Source: Diphasiastrum complanatum
Taxonomy: Eukaryota; Streptophyta; Lycopodiopsida; Lycopodiales; Lycopodiaceae
Direction: 5' to 3'
Length of the DNA: 64,000 nt
Assembly (NCBI GenBank): GCA_029204225.1
Contig: CM055105.1
Location: forward strand, 9,457,744 to 9,521,743
The first letter of the stretch is position 1. The number at the start of each line of letters is the position of its first letter. Shown here piece by piece: positions 1 through 11,236 of the stretch. The notes under the pieces were generated by a model. The model was given only the letters and a program-made list of their open reading frames with translations, did not search any database and was not told the DNA's origin. The position numbers were made by a program, and so were the translations under genes.

Positions 1-2
1 CT

Positions 3-955
3 TTGGAAATTGCATCCACCATGCCTATCGATTCTGTCAGCGCTCCACCGCCACAGGTTGCTGCTTCGTCCTCAGCTGCTATGGGAGACACATGCCACAC
101 CTACACGTGGCACAACACTCCCGAGAACATCTCCTTGCTGAATGAGTACATTTCTAAGCAATTTGCCGCTTTTCTTTCACAACTCAATGAACTTCATGTG
201 GATTTGCTTACTAAGACTGCCACGATCGACGTTCAATAGACTGAAATTGCTTCTCTTCGTGCTGCGCTCAGTGCTTTGCAGAGGGACATCATCCCTAATA
301 TCTCCCGTGTTGTTGAGGATACTAAGGCATCCATGAGCAAGCTTCCCCTATTTGAGCGCTAGATACATGACACTGTTGAGTGCACTGCCCGGGTTCCCGT
401 TCTTGAATAGCGGCTTCATGAGACGGTGGAACATGTACAGAAAGTACCTACTCTCAAGCAAGAAGTACGTGAGACCAAATCATGGGCTTCTATCTTGAGA
501 TCATCTACCACCTCTTCGTCTTCTGTAGCACCCTCCTTGGACACCACGGTGCAAGGCGTCTTGGCAGAACAACAACGTCGGGATTACAAAAAGCTCAACT
601 TAAGATTACGGGGTCTTCCTACTGACGGCACAGCACTGGACCAGGTTACCTCTTTGTTTACTTCACGCATGGGGCTCTCAGTTCCAGGTATCCAGTATGC
701 TTGGCTCTCCAGCATGATCCGAAGGTATTATTTGTCAAATTCAAAACTATGGACGACCGGCAGACAATTCTTCGTGCGCGTCGTACTCTTCGAGGCTCTC
801 AGATTTACATAGATGATGACCTTACTCACTGCCAATGGTTACAACGTAAAACTATTATTCAGGAGGCAAGGACAAAACAACAGCGGGTGGTATTTACAAA
901 TGGCAACCCTCGCTTTCTCCAAGCGTCAATAGGAAGTTGGAGTACAGCCCGATAG
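3..955 (+). pseudogene. LINE ORF1-like RNA-binding protein (broken)
   Basis: The ORF1 product of LINEs binds the element RNA and chaperones it to the target. Here an Ala/Ser-rich head is followed by a heptad-rich segment of Leu, Val and Glu (about 130-470) and then an RRM-like core (about 590-900) with motifs RDYKKLNLRLRGLP, VLFVKFKTMDDR and ILRARRTLRG, as in L1-type ORF1 proteins. In-frame stops lie near 237, 361 and 408, and a frameshift near 700 moves the frame. The tail (QEARTKQQRVVFTNGNPRF) is matched by the start of LINE copy B (QDANARNQRVVFIEGKPKF at 4756), showing both belong to one family. Confidence 0.75.
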
Positions 956-999
956 CCTCGGCTAGCGTCACATTCAGTTTTTGGAATTGCAGCGGACTC

Positions 1000-1839
1000 T
1001 CCACCTCTTCTACAGCTGCTGATCTTGACACCTATCTGTGTTCGGCTGATTTTCTACTTTTTGCATAGACATATGAGTCTTCCACACACCCACTTCCGCA
1101 CATTTCTGGTTTTCAGTGGATTTCTGCTCCACGACCTATGCTACAGGGCGGGATACTTCGGGCCTCTGGTGGAGTTGTATGTTTGTACAGGTCGGTTTAT
1201 ACTCCTATCCGGTTGGTGTCTCAAAATACTCATAGCCGTTACTTGTGGCTTCAAATTATTGCATCCTTCTTGGGGCTGGACCAGGACTTGTTTGTTGCAG
1301 TGTGCTACTTTGCTCCCCACACTTCAGTGTTTATGAATTTGGGAGGTGATCCTTTTCAGGCCCTTTCTGACGGTATTGCTAGACTCTCTTTACCAGGTTA
1401 CATATTGCTTGCAGGGGACTTTAACGCACGCACAACCGCTCGCCAGACTGAGTTCTATGTTGACACGCTCTCTCTTCATCCGTTGGATACCTCTTATGGC
1501 CGTACCTAGGACTCATCAGCGACGATTACGCTTTTTGGGGAACAGCTTCTGAGGTTGGCTCAAGCACACGGTCTCATTATCCTTAACGGTCTTCTTCAAT
1601 GGCCATCCTCCTCTGCATATACTTGCCACCCATTTAATGGCGGTCACAGTGTAGTGGACTATTTCATTGCATCTCCTGCTTTATTGCCCTGCCTGGCATC
1701 CTTCACCATCTCTACCCCAGTCCTCGTTGATCACTCTCTGCTCTACCTCTCCTTCTCCCCAGCGCCAAGTCCGCCTTCTCCTCGACCTTCCCTCTTTGTT
1801 CGACCCACCCGCTATCGTATACCTCCTCATCAATCCTAG
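1000..1839 (+). pseudogene. LINE ORF2 endonuclease domain (broken)
   Basis: Endonuclease/exonuclease/phosphatase fold that nicks target DNA to prime reverse transcription. Visible pieces are the N-terminal strand with THES (about 1070), the central GDFNAR motif (about 1415-1431) whose Asp and Asn are catalytic in the family, and the GGHSVVDYF...VDHSLL end (about 1640-1745). The last element normally reads SDH; here it is VDH, and a stop lies near 1507. At least three frames are needed to follow the domain. The RT domain follows directly. Confidence 0.72.
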
Positions 1840-1866
1840 GCCTATGTTGCCAATGTCTCTCGTCTT

Positions 1867-4337
1867 TTGGACCACTTTCCTTCCTCCTCTGATGTCACTA
1901 CCCAAGCCTCCTTTTTAACACACGCCTTGACTACTGCCGCTCATGCCATTGCGCCCCCTCGTCGCTTCTCTTCTCATCGTCGTACCCATAATAAATGGTA
2001 TGACAACGACTGTTCTTTCTTCCAGAAATATGTCGAGTTCCTCAAATTCTCCTATGCTACACTTTCTTCTTCCGCAGAAAAGCAGCTTCCTTCCCTTCTC
2101 CGCAAAAAGAAAGTGGCCTACTTTTCTTCCCGTTCCTCCTACCTCCTTCGCTCCCTCCACTCTGCTTCCTCGGCTACTTTTTGGAAGATCTTTCTTCATA
2201 AGCCCCTAACCATTGCACCCATCCCTCTTCAATCTTGGGTCGACTATGCAACCAACCTATATACAACTGCTCACCCTTCCATCTCTCTTTCTTCTCATCC
2301 TACCCACTGTGACCTCTTTTCTCCTGACATGGTTGACGCCACCATCTGCAAACTCAAGAACAATCGTATGTCTGACATTGACCTCCTTTCAGCCGAGCTC
2401 CTCAAACCAATTGCCAAACTCGCCTCCCCTTTCCTGGCCCGTTGTTTCAACCGCTCTGTCGTTGATGGTTTCCCTATACCTTGGGCCACCAATCTCCTTC
2501 ACCCCATTCTTAAAGCAGGTGATGCCATGAATGTCCACAACTATCGCACTATTATGATTGGTCATACCATGGCCAAGTTGTACGCCACTATTCTCCAGAA
2601 CTTTGTTATGGCAGAGGCTGATTCTCAACTATTGTATGCAATTGGCCAGGCTGGCTTCCGCCGGGGTTATAGCACTCTTGATCATGTCCTCACTCTACGT
2701 ACTATCATTGAGGAGGTGAAGCATATGGGCAAGAAGGTATTTGCTTGTTTCGTTGATCTCTTTAAGGCCTTTGATACTGTTCCCTGTCATCTGTTGATCA
2801 GCAGATTACGTCAGCTTGGCTTTTCTGACTCTATTCTCGCGGCAATGGTTGCTCTGTATGAGAGATTTCTAGCACGTATTCGGTTGGTAACTGATTTGTC
2901 TTCTCCCATCCGTAGCACTGTTGGCATCAAGCAAGGCTGTCCACTGTCCCCTCCGTTGTTTGCACTTTATATTGATGATCTTGAGCGCCTCATTCGTGAA
3001 GAAGGTGGAGATGGTTGCCCGCTGGCTCATTTGCTCATCCCCATTTTGCTTTATGCTGATGACATTGTTCTACTTTCTCCCTCACCAGAAGGGTTGCAGT
3101 GTCACTTACAGGTCTTACATCGGTTTTGTGTTGCTTGGGGTCTCTCTGTTAACTTAAAAAAGACGAAGATCATGATTTTCAACACCAATCAACAAAGCCC
3201 TCACAACTATTAATTCTTCTATGACAGCCAGGAAGTTGACATTGTTGCCTCTTATACTTACTTGGGAGTCCTGTTTACTGCGCCCCTTCTTGGTTTCCGC
3301 CAGGCTGCATTTGCGCACATTTCCTCCGATCTTTCAGCATTGGTCCAGTTCGAGTGTGGTTGTACAATGAATCACATTTTTGATCCTGCTACTAGATGCC
3401 AGTTGTTTCACACACGGGTGGTTCCAGCAGTGATGTATGCCTTCGAGATCTGGTTGCCAGGACTTTCTCTCCGGGACTGGGCATGCATTTCCCGCATTCA
3501 AGCCACTATGTTGGGTTGCATGATACGTGCCAAGACTACCACCCCTCATGATATCCTATGTGCTAAGTTTGCTACTCCTCCGATCATCCTTGAGGGCTTT
3601 TTCCGCCTTATTTGTTTTCTATAGCGAATTCAAGAGATTCGTGCATCTCACCCGGATAGATACATAGTTGCTGCGGTTACTTCTTCACGTGTCCTAGCTG
3701 ATTCCCATGCCAAGCTATCCTGGTACCAGTAGGCGTCTGATCTCTTACGACATCTGGGCATCTCTATCATGGATCTTCCTCGTGGTACACATTCATATAT
3801 CCGAGGCTATTTATTTTGTCGATATATGCAGCAAACTTGGAGCTCCCTCCCACCTTCCCGCATTTGACTGAGCTATTACCAGACACACTTCCTCTCTCTG
3901 GATCCTTTTGGTTTGCCATTGTTGCCGCTCTATCTCTCACAGCCCCTATCACACGGCTTGCGCTATCGTCTTGGGCAGTTGCACATTTCCTCTCATCAGC
4001 TTGCTATGCATGGGATATCCCCCGGGAGCGTCGTCTATGTCGTTTGTGCTCGTTGCAAGAGGTGGAAGATGAAGCCCATTTCCTCCTCAGATGTCCGTTG
4101 TATTATGAGATACGGGGGAGGTATTATTGTCTCTTTCGCGATGGCCCACATACACTTCGCCGTTTTGTCTCCTATCCTGATGCTCGTTGCTTGGGACTTC
4201 TTGTTCGTGAGATGCTTACTCTCCGGATTCCTATCCCTGTGCCACTGCGGAAAAAGCCCAGATGTAGTCGGCACTTGCCTCCATCAGGGCCCACTGTACA
4301 CTCCACTCAACGGACACTTCACACTTACTTTCGCTGA
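1867..4337 (+). pseudogene. LINE ORF2 reverse transcriptase and zinc tail (broken)
   Basis: A 448-codon open stretch to 3213 holds all the main RT blocks: FVDLFKAFD (motif A, about 2748-2777), KQGCPLSPPLFALYIDDL (motif B, about 2930), YADD (motif C, about 3052) and WGLSVNLKKTKIMIF (motif D). The catalytic aspartates are intact, so this copy died recently or by few hits. A stop at 3211 and later frameshifts break the connection and tail. The C-terminal part (about 3820-4337) carries CRLCSLQEVEDEAHFLLRCP, the Cys/His zinc region of plant LINE ORF2 proteins. Why the RT frame survives while its flanks do not is unclear; chance is sufficient. Confidence 0.88.
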
Positions 4338-4576
4338 TATGTACTTATTCTCCACCTGGCCCGGGTTGTGGGCATTGGTACTTTTTCGTAGTTCTTCTGT
4401 TATACCTTGCCCGGGTTGTGGGCTTTATCACTTTCGCTTTGTTCTACTTTCATTCGTAGCTAGTTTATAGCATTTTACGGCCACGTTCTCCTATGGATGA
4501 TGCTCCCACTGTTGCTTGTACATATTTTCTTTTTGGTCTTATGCACAAATGGGTGCCCAAAAGACGTTAATGAAGC
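4338..4576 (+). other. LINE copy A 3' untranslated region
   Basis: No reading frame of note. It contains two copies of the phrase CCCGGGTTGTGGGC (about 4359 and 4411), giving a short 52-bp direct repeat, and ends in a segment (GTACATATTTTC...GGGTGCCCAAAAGACGTTAATG) shared in outline with the end of LINE copy C near 13545-13610. That conserved 3' end is where the element's own RT would recognise its RNA. Confidence 0.6.
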
Positions 4577-4688
4577 TTTCTTTCCTTCTTTCTTTCTTTC
4601 TTTCTCTCTCTATCTCTCACCATATATATCTCTCTATCTCTCTCTCAAACTCTCACCATATCTCTCTCTCTCAAACTCTCAACCATAT

Positions 4689-4755
<67 letters not shown>
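4577..4755 (+). repeat. (TTTC)n then (TC)n microsatellite
   Basis: TTTC/TTCC repeats pass into TC-rich sequence with two short interruptions, then a pure (TC)n core at about 4692-4754. It lies exactly between the 3' end of LINE copy A and the first recognisable codon of LINE copy B, as at 13612-13672 between copies C and D. It may be the tail of one element, the insertion target of the other, or both. Confidence 0.93.
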
Positions 4756-4756
<1 letters not shown>

Positions 4757-4980
4757 GGATGCAAATGCAAGAAATCAGCGGGTGGTTTTCATTGAAGGCA
4801 AACCAAAATTCTTTGATAAAATTTCTCAATAGGAATTTGGGGCTCTCGGGCAAAGGAGCAGCCCAAGATCCCCTCAGCCTTTACATATTGGTTTTTGGAA
4901 TCGTCTTCTTCAGCAAGTGACTTTCATTCTTTCATGCTGAAATGTGATATCCTTTTGTTAGCAGAGACTCATGAATCCTT
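4756..4980 (+). pseudogene. LINE copy B ORF1 tail and endonuclease start
   Basis: The first 75 bases encode the ORF1 C-terminal phrase QRVVFIEGKPKF, aligned with QRVVFTNGNPRF of copy A. At 4938-4975 another frame gives KCDILLLAETHES, the characteristic first strand of the endonuclease domain with the metal-binding Glu. The rest of that domain (about 700 bases in copy A) is missing, so a single internal deletion removed it. Confidence 0.65.
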
Positions 4981-6880
4981 ATATAGACCGCTCCCATCCA
5001 TACAGTATTGCACCTGGCACTCCATCCTCCCATTTCTTTTGGTGGATGTTCTCTAAAAACCCTTATAAACCCGCTCCTATTGCTATTGAATCATGGATAA
5101 ATTATGCTACTAAGCTTTATACAGTTGACTCTCTTTCCATTTCTCTTTCCCCACGCCCTTCAAAAGTCACCCTCTTTACCCCGTCCATGGTTGAAAACAC
5201 CATCCAAATTGGTCAAATCCAAAAAGCCACTGATGTTGACCTCCTAAGTATGGACTTCCTAAAACCAGTTGCTCACATTATTGCCCCATACATTTCCCAT
5301 ATCTTTATCCAATCTGTCATCTTCGGTCTCCCCACATCGTGGTGCACCAACCTTTTACACCCTATCCTCAAAGCCGGGGATCCTTTGATTGTCGACAACT
5401 ACCACACTATTATGATCAGCCATACTATGGCCAAGCTATATGGATCCGTTTTACAGTCCATTGTCGGCTCACGGGCAGAGACAGAAGGGTTACATGCTAT
5501 GGGACAGGCAGGTTTTCGCGCTGGCTACTCCACGGCTGACCAGATATTCATCTTGAGATGCATTATTGAGGAGGCTAAGTTCATGAAGCAGAGGGTTTAT
5601 TGTTGCTTTGTGGATTTCCGCAAAGCCTTTGATTCTGTTCTGAGACACCTTCTACTCCAACGCTTAGCATCACTTGGCTTTTCTCAGGAGATTATTGCTG
5701 CTATCGTCACATTGTGTGAGAGAGTGTTAGCCCGTTTTCGAGGTGGTGATGGATGGTCCTCTTACATTCATAGTACAGTGGGAGTTAAGCAGGGATGTCC
5801 TTTGTCCCCTACTCTCTTTGCTCTATATATTGATGATCTTGAGCGGATTATTAGGGAGGAGGGTGGAGATGGCTGTCCGTTAGCAGATATGATTATCCCT
5901 ATTCTACTGTATGTAGATGACGTGATACTTCTATCGAGATCCGCATCTGGGCTTCAGCAGCACCTTGATGCTTTATATACTTTCTGCCAGACATGGGGTT
6001 TGATGGTGAACATTGGTAAGACTAAGGTCATGCTGTTCAACACCAATCGACAGCATATGAGAGACACATTGTTCTACTATGATGGGCTTCCACTGGAGAT
6101 AGTAGCCTCTTATACTTACTTAGGTGTCCTTTTTACTGGTCCATTGCTCACTTTTAGACCAGCTGCATTGTCTAGGCTCCGCAAGGGGCACTCTGCTCTT
6201 GTCCAGATGGAGAGGTTTTCCTCTATTTACTATGTACATGATCCTGTACACGCTGTCGCCTTTTTTCTGCCACTCTCTCTCCGGTGGCTCTATATTCAGC
6301 AGAGACATGGTGTCCTGGCTTGTCCAGAGATACTTGGAGTGATATTTCACGTTCGCAGATCCTTATGCTTAGCCGGATGATCCGTGTGCAGTCAGTTCCC
6401 CATGATATCATACTGGCAGAGTTTGCCTCACCTCCACTGATTGTCGAGGCTATATTTCGGATTATCACATTCATTCATAGACTCTCGGAGCTTGATTCAT
6501 CCAGATATGTTGCTACAACTTTCACATCTTCTCACACTCTAGCTAGTCAGCAAGCTAAGTCCTCATGGTTTCAGAGTGTTTCTGACCTTTTGAGTAGGTG
6601 GGGTTTATCTATATCTGATCTCCCAAATGGGACACACGCATATATCCGCCAGCAAATTTACAGAGCTTACATCAGCACAGTGTGGTCTCACCCAGATCCA
6701 GCACGGGTCAAGCTTCATTTTTATCACACTCATCTTCTTCAGCTGGATGTTTCCGGGCTTCCCATTCGACCGGGTTATTTGTCTCAGACGTTATCTTTCG
6801 GCCTGCATTACCGTCTTGGTCAGTTTAGGGTCTCTTCTCACCAGCTTGCTATTGAGACAGGCAGATACACAGACACACCT
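4971..6880 (+). pseudogene. LINE copy B reverse transcriptase
   Basis: An open frame runs to about 6380 with RT motif A FVDFRKAFD (about 5605-5632), motif B KQGCPLSPTLFALYIDDL (about 5790), motif C YVDD (5910-5921; copy A has YADD) and motif D. A frameshift near 6290-6380 shifts the thumb/connection region into a second frame that ends at 6880. The fused N-terminus (FFWWMFSKNPYKPAPIAIES) aligns with copy A near 2180-2240. The protein would lack target-nicking activity because the endonuclease is gone. Confidence 0.85.
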
Positions 6881-7347
6881 CGACTCAGTCTAGTTCTGAC
6901 ATGACCTCGGCATGACCGGTCACTCAGAGGGCCCGATGCCAAGTTGGCAAGGGTCAGTGACCGGGAAGGGCATCGCTTCCAAGTGGGAACCGATGTATCA
7001 TGAAATCCCGTGATCCGGTGAGACCGTCTGACAAGCTGTCAGAGATGCGGTCGCGTAACCGTCGGGGCCCTAGCTGTTAGTGCTAGCCGGCAAGCAGTTG
7101 GGGTGACCAGTTGGTGTCATCGGTAATGAAAGGGCATGGGGGTGGTATCCCATGAGTCACTCACTATTCACAGGTCGCATGCAGTGTGTACGCCAGGTGG
7201 CCTGATCAACCACTGGGGGGGTACCTCGTGTATGTTGACAGGAATAGCAGGTAGTGGACTCAAGAGGGGGGTACCTATGGTTGGGGGGATCATTCCACAC
7301 ACCGGCCTTCAGGAGTTGAGCAGCTTAGAGAGTTTTGGTTGTTCACA
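6881..7347 (+). repeat. 5' LTR of the gypsy element
   Basis: Aligns base for base with 11242-11708 without net indels. It ends in TTGTTCACA. The first five bases of the 3' copy (TGTTA) are absent here and replaced by LINE-derived sequence, so the LTR lacks its terminal TG. The LTR is GC-richer than its surroundings and contains runs of G near 7218 and 7266. Confidence 0.93.
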
Positions 7348-7348
7348 A

Positions 7349-7362
7349 TTGGTATCAGAGCC
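7349..7362 (+). promoter_or_regulatory. Primer-binding site, initiator Met tRNA type
   Basis: TTGGTATCAGAGCC lies one base after the 5' LTR. TGGTATCAGAGC is complementary to the 3' end of plant initiator methionine tRNA and primes minus-strand synthesis in many plant LTR elements. Confidence 0.88.
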
Positions 7363-8124
7363 TTTTCTAGCTCGTTCTAAAGAGAGAACAGCCCGTTCTA
7401 GAGAGAGAAAGTGAGAAAAAGCTTGGTTTTTTCACCATAACTTGGTCTATAGTGCTCAGATTTGAGGGAGATCTGTCTCAGATCATTTCTAGTGGGCAGT
7501 CGTTGTAGATCAGCAGGGATTCACGCTACAAATCTCAGATTTCAGAAAGTTTCGAAGTTTTTGGAGGGCCAGCGCATTTTTTCTGAAGGTTTTTCACAAC
7601 TCTCCGGAACCTTCTCAGATCCTGATCAGATTTTGGGAGCATGTTTCTAGCATCCATAGCGATCCTATAGAGCCACCATATGCCGGTTTTGGAGCAGATT
7701 TGCCTTTGTTTCACCAAAAAGTCTGTTTTCAAGCAAAAAACAGGTCAGAATTTTGGATTGGGCATAACTTCTCCGACTTTCCTCCGGTTTCTGCTGTTAA
7801 GGGTGCAGATTGGGACTAGTAGGAGGGCGACCTACTGCCAATTGACGGTTTGTGAAAAGCTCTTGTCGTTTGGAAGAAAGTCGACGTCAAACAGCCCGCT
7901 TTTTTCTTGATTTTTCAACTTTTCAAGCCGATTTGGTGCCCAAAAGAAAGTTTTTTACCGACTTTTGTACCAGCATAGGACGCAAGGGAAGTGCTACCTG
8001 TCCTTGGCTTTGTGTTTTTTTCCCAGAGTTTTGTTACCTTCCAGTTGCTTTTCCTCTTTCAGTTCTAAATTGTAAATAAGTTGAAAATTTTGACATTTCA
8101 CATTTCTTGAGTAATTTCTATACC
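7363..8124 (+). other. Gypsy 5' leader
   Basis: Untranslated leader between primer site and gag. Only short frames are present, none with recognisable content. It would hold packaging and dimerisation signals; none can be pinpointed. Confidence 0.55.
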
Positions 8125-9203
8125 ATGGCTGAAGACAAAGTTGACATCCCCTCAAGCCCAATTGAAGCCATGGAAACTCCTCCACCTAGTCCTGGCAGCC
8201 GATTACCTAGTGCGCCTGTCACTGATCCTCCTCCCATACAAGAATGTATGGATGTGATGGAGCGGTATATGACAGAGCTGCGTACGATGATATTGTCGAT
8301 TGCCGGGGGCTTTCCCTCGTCTTCTTCTCAGCCTCCGCCTTTGTATCCTTCCCAGCTGCCCACTCGTTATCCTTTTTCTGATTCACAAATGATTATTGAT
8401 TTTCCTCCTGATAAAGATATAAAGCCTACAAAATATGCTGGTACAACTTCCTAGAGGACTACTGATGTTGTAGATCAGTGGTTGCACAAGTGGGAAGAGT
8501 ATTTTGATTTGAAATGGGCACCCACCGATGAAGGCTGGCGTGTCCGTAAGGCAGCTTACCATTTTACTGACTTTGCTGAAAGGTGGTGGCGCAAGTTGCT
8601 GAAATCACAGCAAGCCCCATTCACCTGGGTTGACTTCAAGCGCTGTTTTCGGGCGCAGTTCATTCCTCCACATGAGCATGTGCGTGTGACGGATGCTTGG
8701 TTCCTGCATCGTCAGAGGCAACACATGGTGCAGGAATATGCTGATCAATATAGAGAGATGCTGATCAAGATACCAGAGGAGATTCCCGAGTGGCTGGTAG
8801 TCCACAAGTTCATATTTGGTCTTCATGCAGAGTTGAGGCCTCAGTTCTTAATGAAGGATGCAAAACCTTGGAAGAGGCAGTTGCTATGGCCCTCAACTTT
8901 GAAGGCAATGTTCGCAACAAGGCTGAATCTGGAGTGGCAAGTGTGCCCCAAAAGATGGGTTTGCGGAAGTCCGGCCAAGCTGGTCAGGGGGATTTCTCGC
9001 AGAAGGATCATATCCAGCTGCAGCAGACTTTGAAGCGAAAATCGGCGTCTCCTATGGCTCGTCGTGCTTACGACAAGTCACCACTTACTCCTGAGCACAA
9101 GGATAAGGCCAAGAAGGAAGGCTTGTGTTTCTTCTGCCTTGGCAAACATTTGTTCAAAGATTGTCTTCGACGCACGGGCAAGAAGCTCCATGTTTTACAG
9201 TAG
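8125..9203 (+). pseudogene. Gypsy gag (broken)
   Basis: Starts at an ATG at 8125 with a Pro-rich head, followed by the retrotransposon gag core (WLHKWEEYFDLKW, AERWWRKLL, FKRCFRAQFIPP, QEYADQYREML) that forms the capsid. A stop interrupts at 8452 and a frameshift occurs near 8865. It ends with a zinc knuckle CFFCLGKHLFKDC (about 9129-9167), which has three residues between the second Cys and His rather than the usual four. The frame stops at 9201, just before the protease region. Confidence 0.86.
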
Positions 9204-10390
9204 CGTCGAGAGGAGGGCAAGGATGAATCTATCCTGGATGATTTGTTGGTCAGTGATGATGATGACGCTAGACGTGTCATGACTATTTCGGTGCGGAAGC
9301 TTGTTCCAGAGGCACCAGTTTGTTTTCTTTCCACCAAGGCGCGAGAGGCCTATCAGTTTCTAGATAGTGAACTGATACGGATGAGAGGGAAGCTGGAAGG
9401 TCATGATGTGCTTGTCCTATTTGACACTGGCTCTTCCCATAATATTATCAACTCTCGTGTGGTGAAGAAGTTGCACTTGACTACTGTTCCTTCGGATTAC
9501 CGGTATACAGTCGAGATGCCAGATGGTAAAAGAATAGAGGTTTGGGATAGGAGAGTCTCTCAGGCATTGCTGTCTATTCAGACCTATGCTGAGAAGTTAG
9601 ACTTTGAGAACACCAAATTAGCTAATTTTGATATTGTGCTTGGTAAGCGGTGGCATGCGAGTAAGCAGCCCGCTATAGATTTTAAGTCTCATGTATATAA
9701 GTTCGGGCATGAGGGTTTGTCTCATGTTCTAAAGGGGGAGCGACCTACTGTTGAAGGTCCTCTTGTTACCTTGATGCAAATAAAGGAAATGGAGTTGCAG
9801 TATGTGTGGTTGTGTTATCTTGCGAATGTGAATGTTGATTCCAATTTTAGTTGTTTGCAAATAAACCCACTCGCAACTTCATCTAATTTAATAACTTTGG
9901 TTAATGCTAATTTGATACAGCAGCAACGATGTGATCCAGCTAGTCAGCTAGACCGATCCATCTGAGCTGAGTTTAAACATTTATTAATTGACCACATGCC
10001 AGAGGGATTGCCACCTAGACGGAATGTGGAGCATCGTATTGAGCTCATTCCAGGGGCAAGTCCAGTATGTAGACCTCCTTATAGGATGAGTTTGAAAGAA
10101 GAGGAGGAAGTCCGAAAGATGTTGGAGGAATATCTCAAGCTAGGGTATATCCGTCCTAGTTTCTCACCTTTCGCCTCCCCTATTTTATTGGTTAAGAAAA
10201 AAGATGGTACTTTTCGGATGTGTGTAGACTACAGGGGATTGAATAAAATCACTGTAAAGCACATATAGCCAATGCCAAGGATTGATGATCTACTGGATGC
10301 ATTGCAAGGGGCAGTCATTTTCAGTAAGATAGATCTCAAGAGTGGCTACCATCAAATTGTCACAGCTCTGCAAGTTGTTGAGTTGTTTTC
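9204..10390 (+). pseudogene. Gypsy protease and start of reverse transcriptase
   Basis: Retropepsin-like protease with the active-site triplet in FDTGSSHNIINS (about 9421) and the later FDIVLGKRW strand (about 9629). RT begins near 10035 with the chromovirus signature blocks [32 protein letters not shown] and YRGLNKITV, then [11 protein letters not shown] (about 10325-10357), which holds motif A. Stops occur at 9963 and 10266. The rest of RT, RNase H and the integrase N-terminus are missing: at about 10360-10400 the sequence jumps into the integrase. Confidence 0.9.
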
Positions 10391-11212
10391 TGGACTGAGG
10401 TGTTCACCAAGCTAGGAACACAGTTGCGGATGAGTAGTACTGAGCATCCTCAGACGGATGGCGAGACGGAGAGAGTGAACCAGATCTTAGAGGATATGCT
10501 TAGAACATATGTAAGTGGTACGCAAATAGATTGGGTAAAGCATTTACCACTATTGGAGTTTGCGTATAATGATAAGAGACATGCGTCCACGGGATTGAGT
10601 CCATTTGAGCTCAATTATGGTTTTAGGCCATTGAGTCCTGCTACCATAGGCATTCCACAGAAGGTACCTAGCGTCGCAGAGTTTTTGACTTAGATGTAGC
10701 AGAGTCTAGAGATGGCACGGGATAACTTGTCCTGGGCTATGGCCAGGGCAGAGAGTTATGCTCGTGAGAACCGTACCTACAGGGAATTTGAGGTAGGAGA
10801 TTGGGTATATTTACGAGTCCCTCCGAAGTCGAAGGTGCTACGCACAAGAAAGTGTGCCAAGATATCTCCTAGGTTTTGTGGACCATGGTTGATTATCCAG
10901 AAGGTTAGTGGTGTGGCTTATAAGATACAACTACCTATGGGATGCAAAGTGCATCCAATGTTTCAGGTTAGCAAACTCAAGCGATGTTTGCACGATGGCG
11001 ATAATCTGGTAGAAGGTCTAGTTTCTATGGAGGAGAAAGACACTACAGAGTATGGGCCAGATAGAGTCCTAGATCGGAGAGAGCAACGATTGAGGAATCG
11101 TCTTCTCCGAGAGTATCTAGTGGCTTGGAAAGGGCATCCATTGTCTGATGCTACCTGGGAGACGCAACAATGTTTGCAGAAGTCTTACCCAGGATTTGTC
11201 ATCGAGGACTGA
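10391..11212 (+). pseudogene. Gypsy integrase end and chromodomain
   Basis: Opens with the end of the integrase catalytic core, STEHPQTDGETERVNQ (about 10440-10482; the Glu of the DDE triad is present) and LPLLEFAYND. After a stop at 10691 the frame continues through the GPY/F-type region (PRFCGPWLII, HPMFQVSKLK) and a C-terminal chromodomain (about 11050-11210: VLDRREQRLRN, REYLVAWKGHP, DATWE). Chromodomains of this type direct insertion towards particular chromatin. The final stop is at 11210. Confidence 0.92.
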
Positions 11213-11222
11213 TGACTTGCTA

Positions 11223-11236
11223 GAAGAGGGAAGGAT
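11223..11236 (+). promoter_or_regulatory. Gypsy polypurine tract
   Basis: GAAGAGGGAAGGAT directly before the TG of the 3' LTR; it would prime plus-strand DNA synthesis. Position and composition fit; no other purine run is near. Confidence 0.75.

Larger units (their letters stand above)
1..4585 (+). mobile_element. LINE copy A, nearly full length, decayed
   Basis: A non-LTR retrotransposon read left to right: an ORF1-like coiled-coil/RNA-binding protein, then ORF2 with an apurinic-type endonuclease, a reverse transcriptase and a C-terminal Cys/His zinc region. The window opens inside ORF1: the opening bases match 14047 onward in LINE copy D, which also shows the missing 5' leader. The element ends in a (TTTC)n/(TC)n tail at 4577-4755. 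The last 90 bases before the tail resemble the 3' end of copy C at 13515-13615, which fixes the family's 3' terminus. Stops and frameshifts in every domain show it is dead. Confidence 0.88.
4756..6880 (+). mobile_element. LINE copy B, endonuclease deleted
   Basis: Second member of the same LINE family, head to tail with copy A. It starts inside the C-terminal codons of ORF1 at the edge of the (TC)n tract, keeps only the first few codons of the endonuclease, and then jumps to the start of the RT region. It is cut off at 6880 by the LTR of the gypsy element, so its zinc tail and 3' end are absent. The missing 3' part does not reappear after the gypsy element at 11709, so the gypsy insertion was accompanied by loss or rearrangement. 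Confidence 0.85.
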
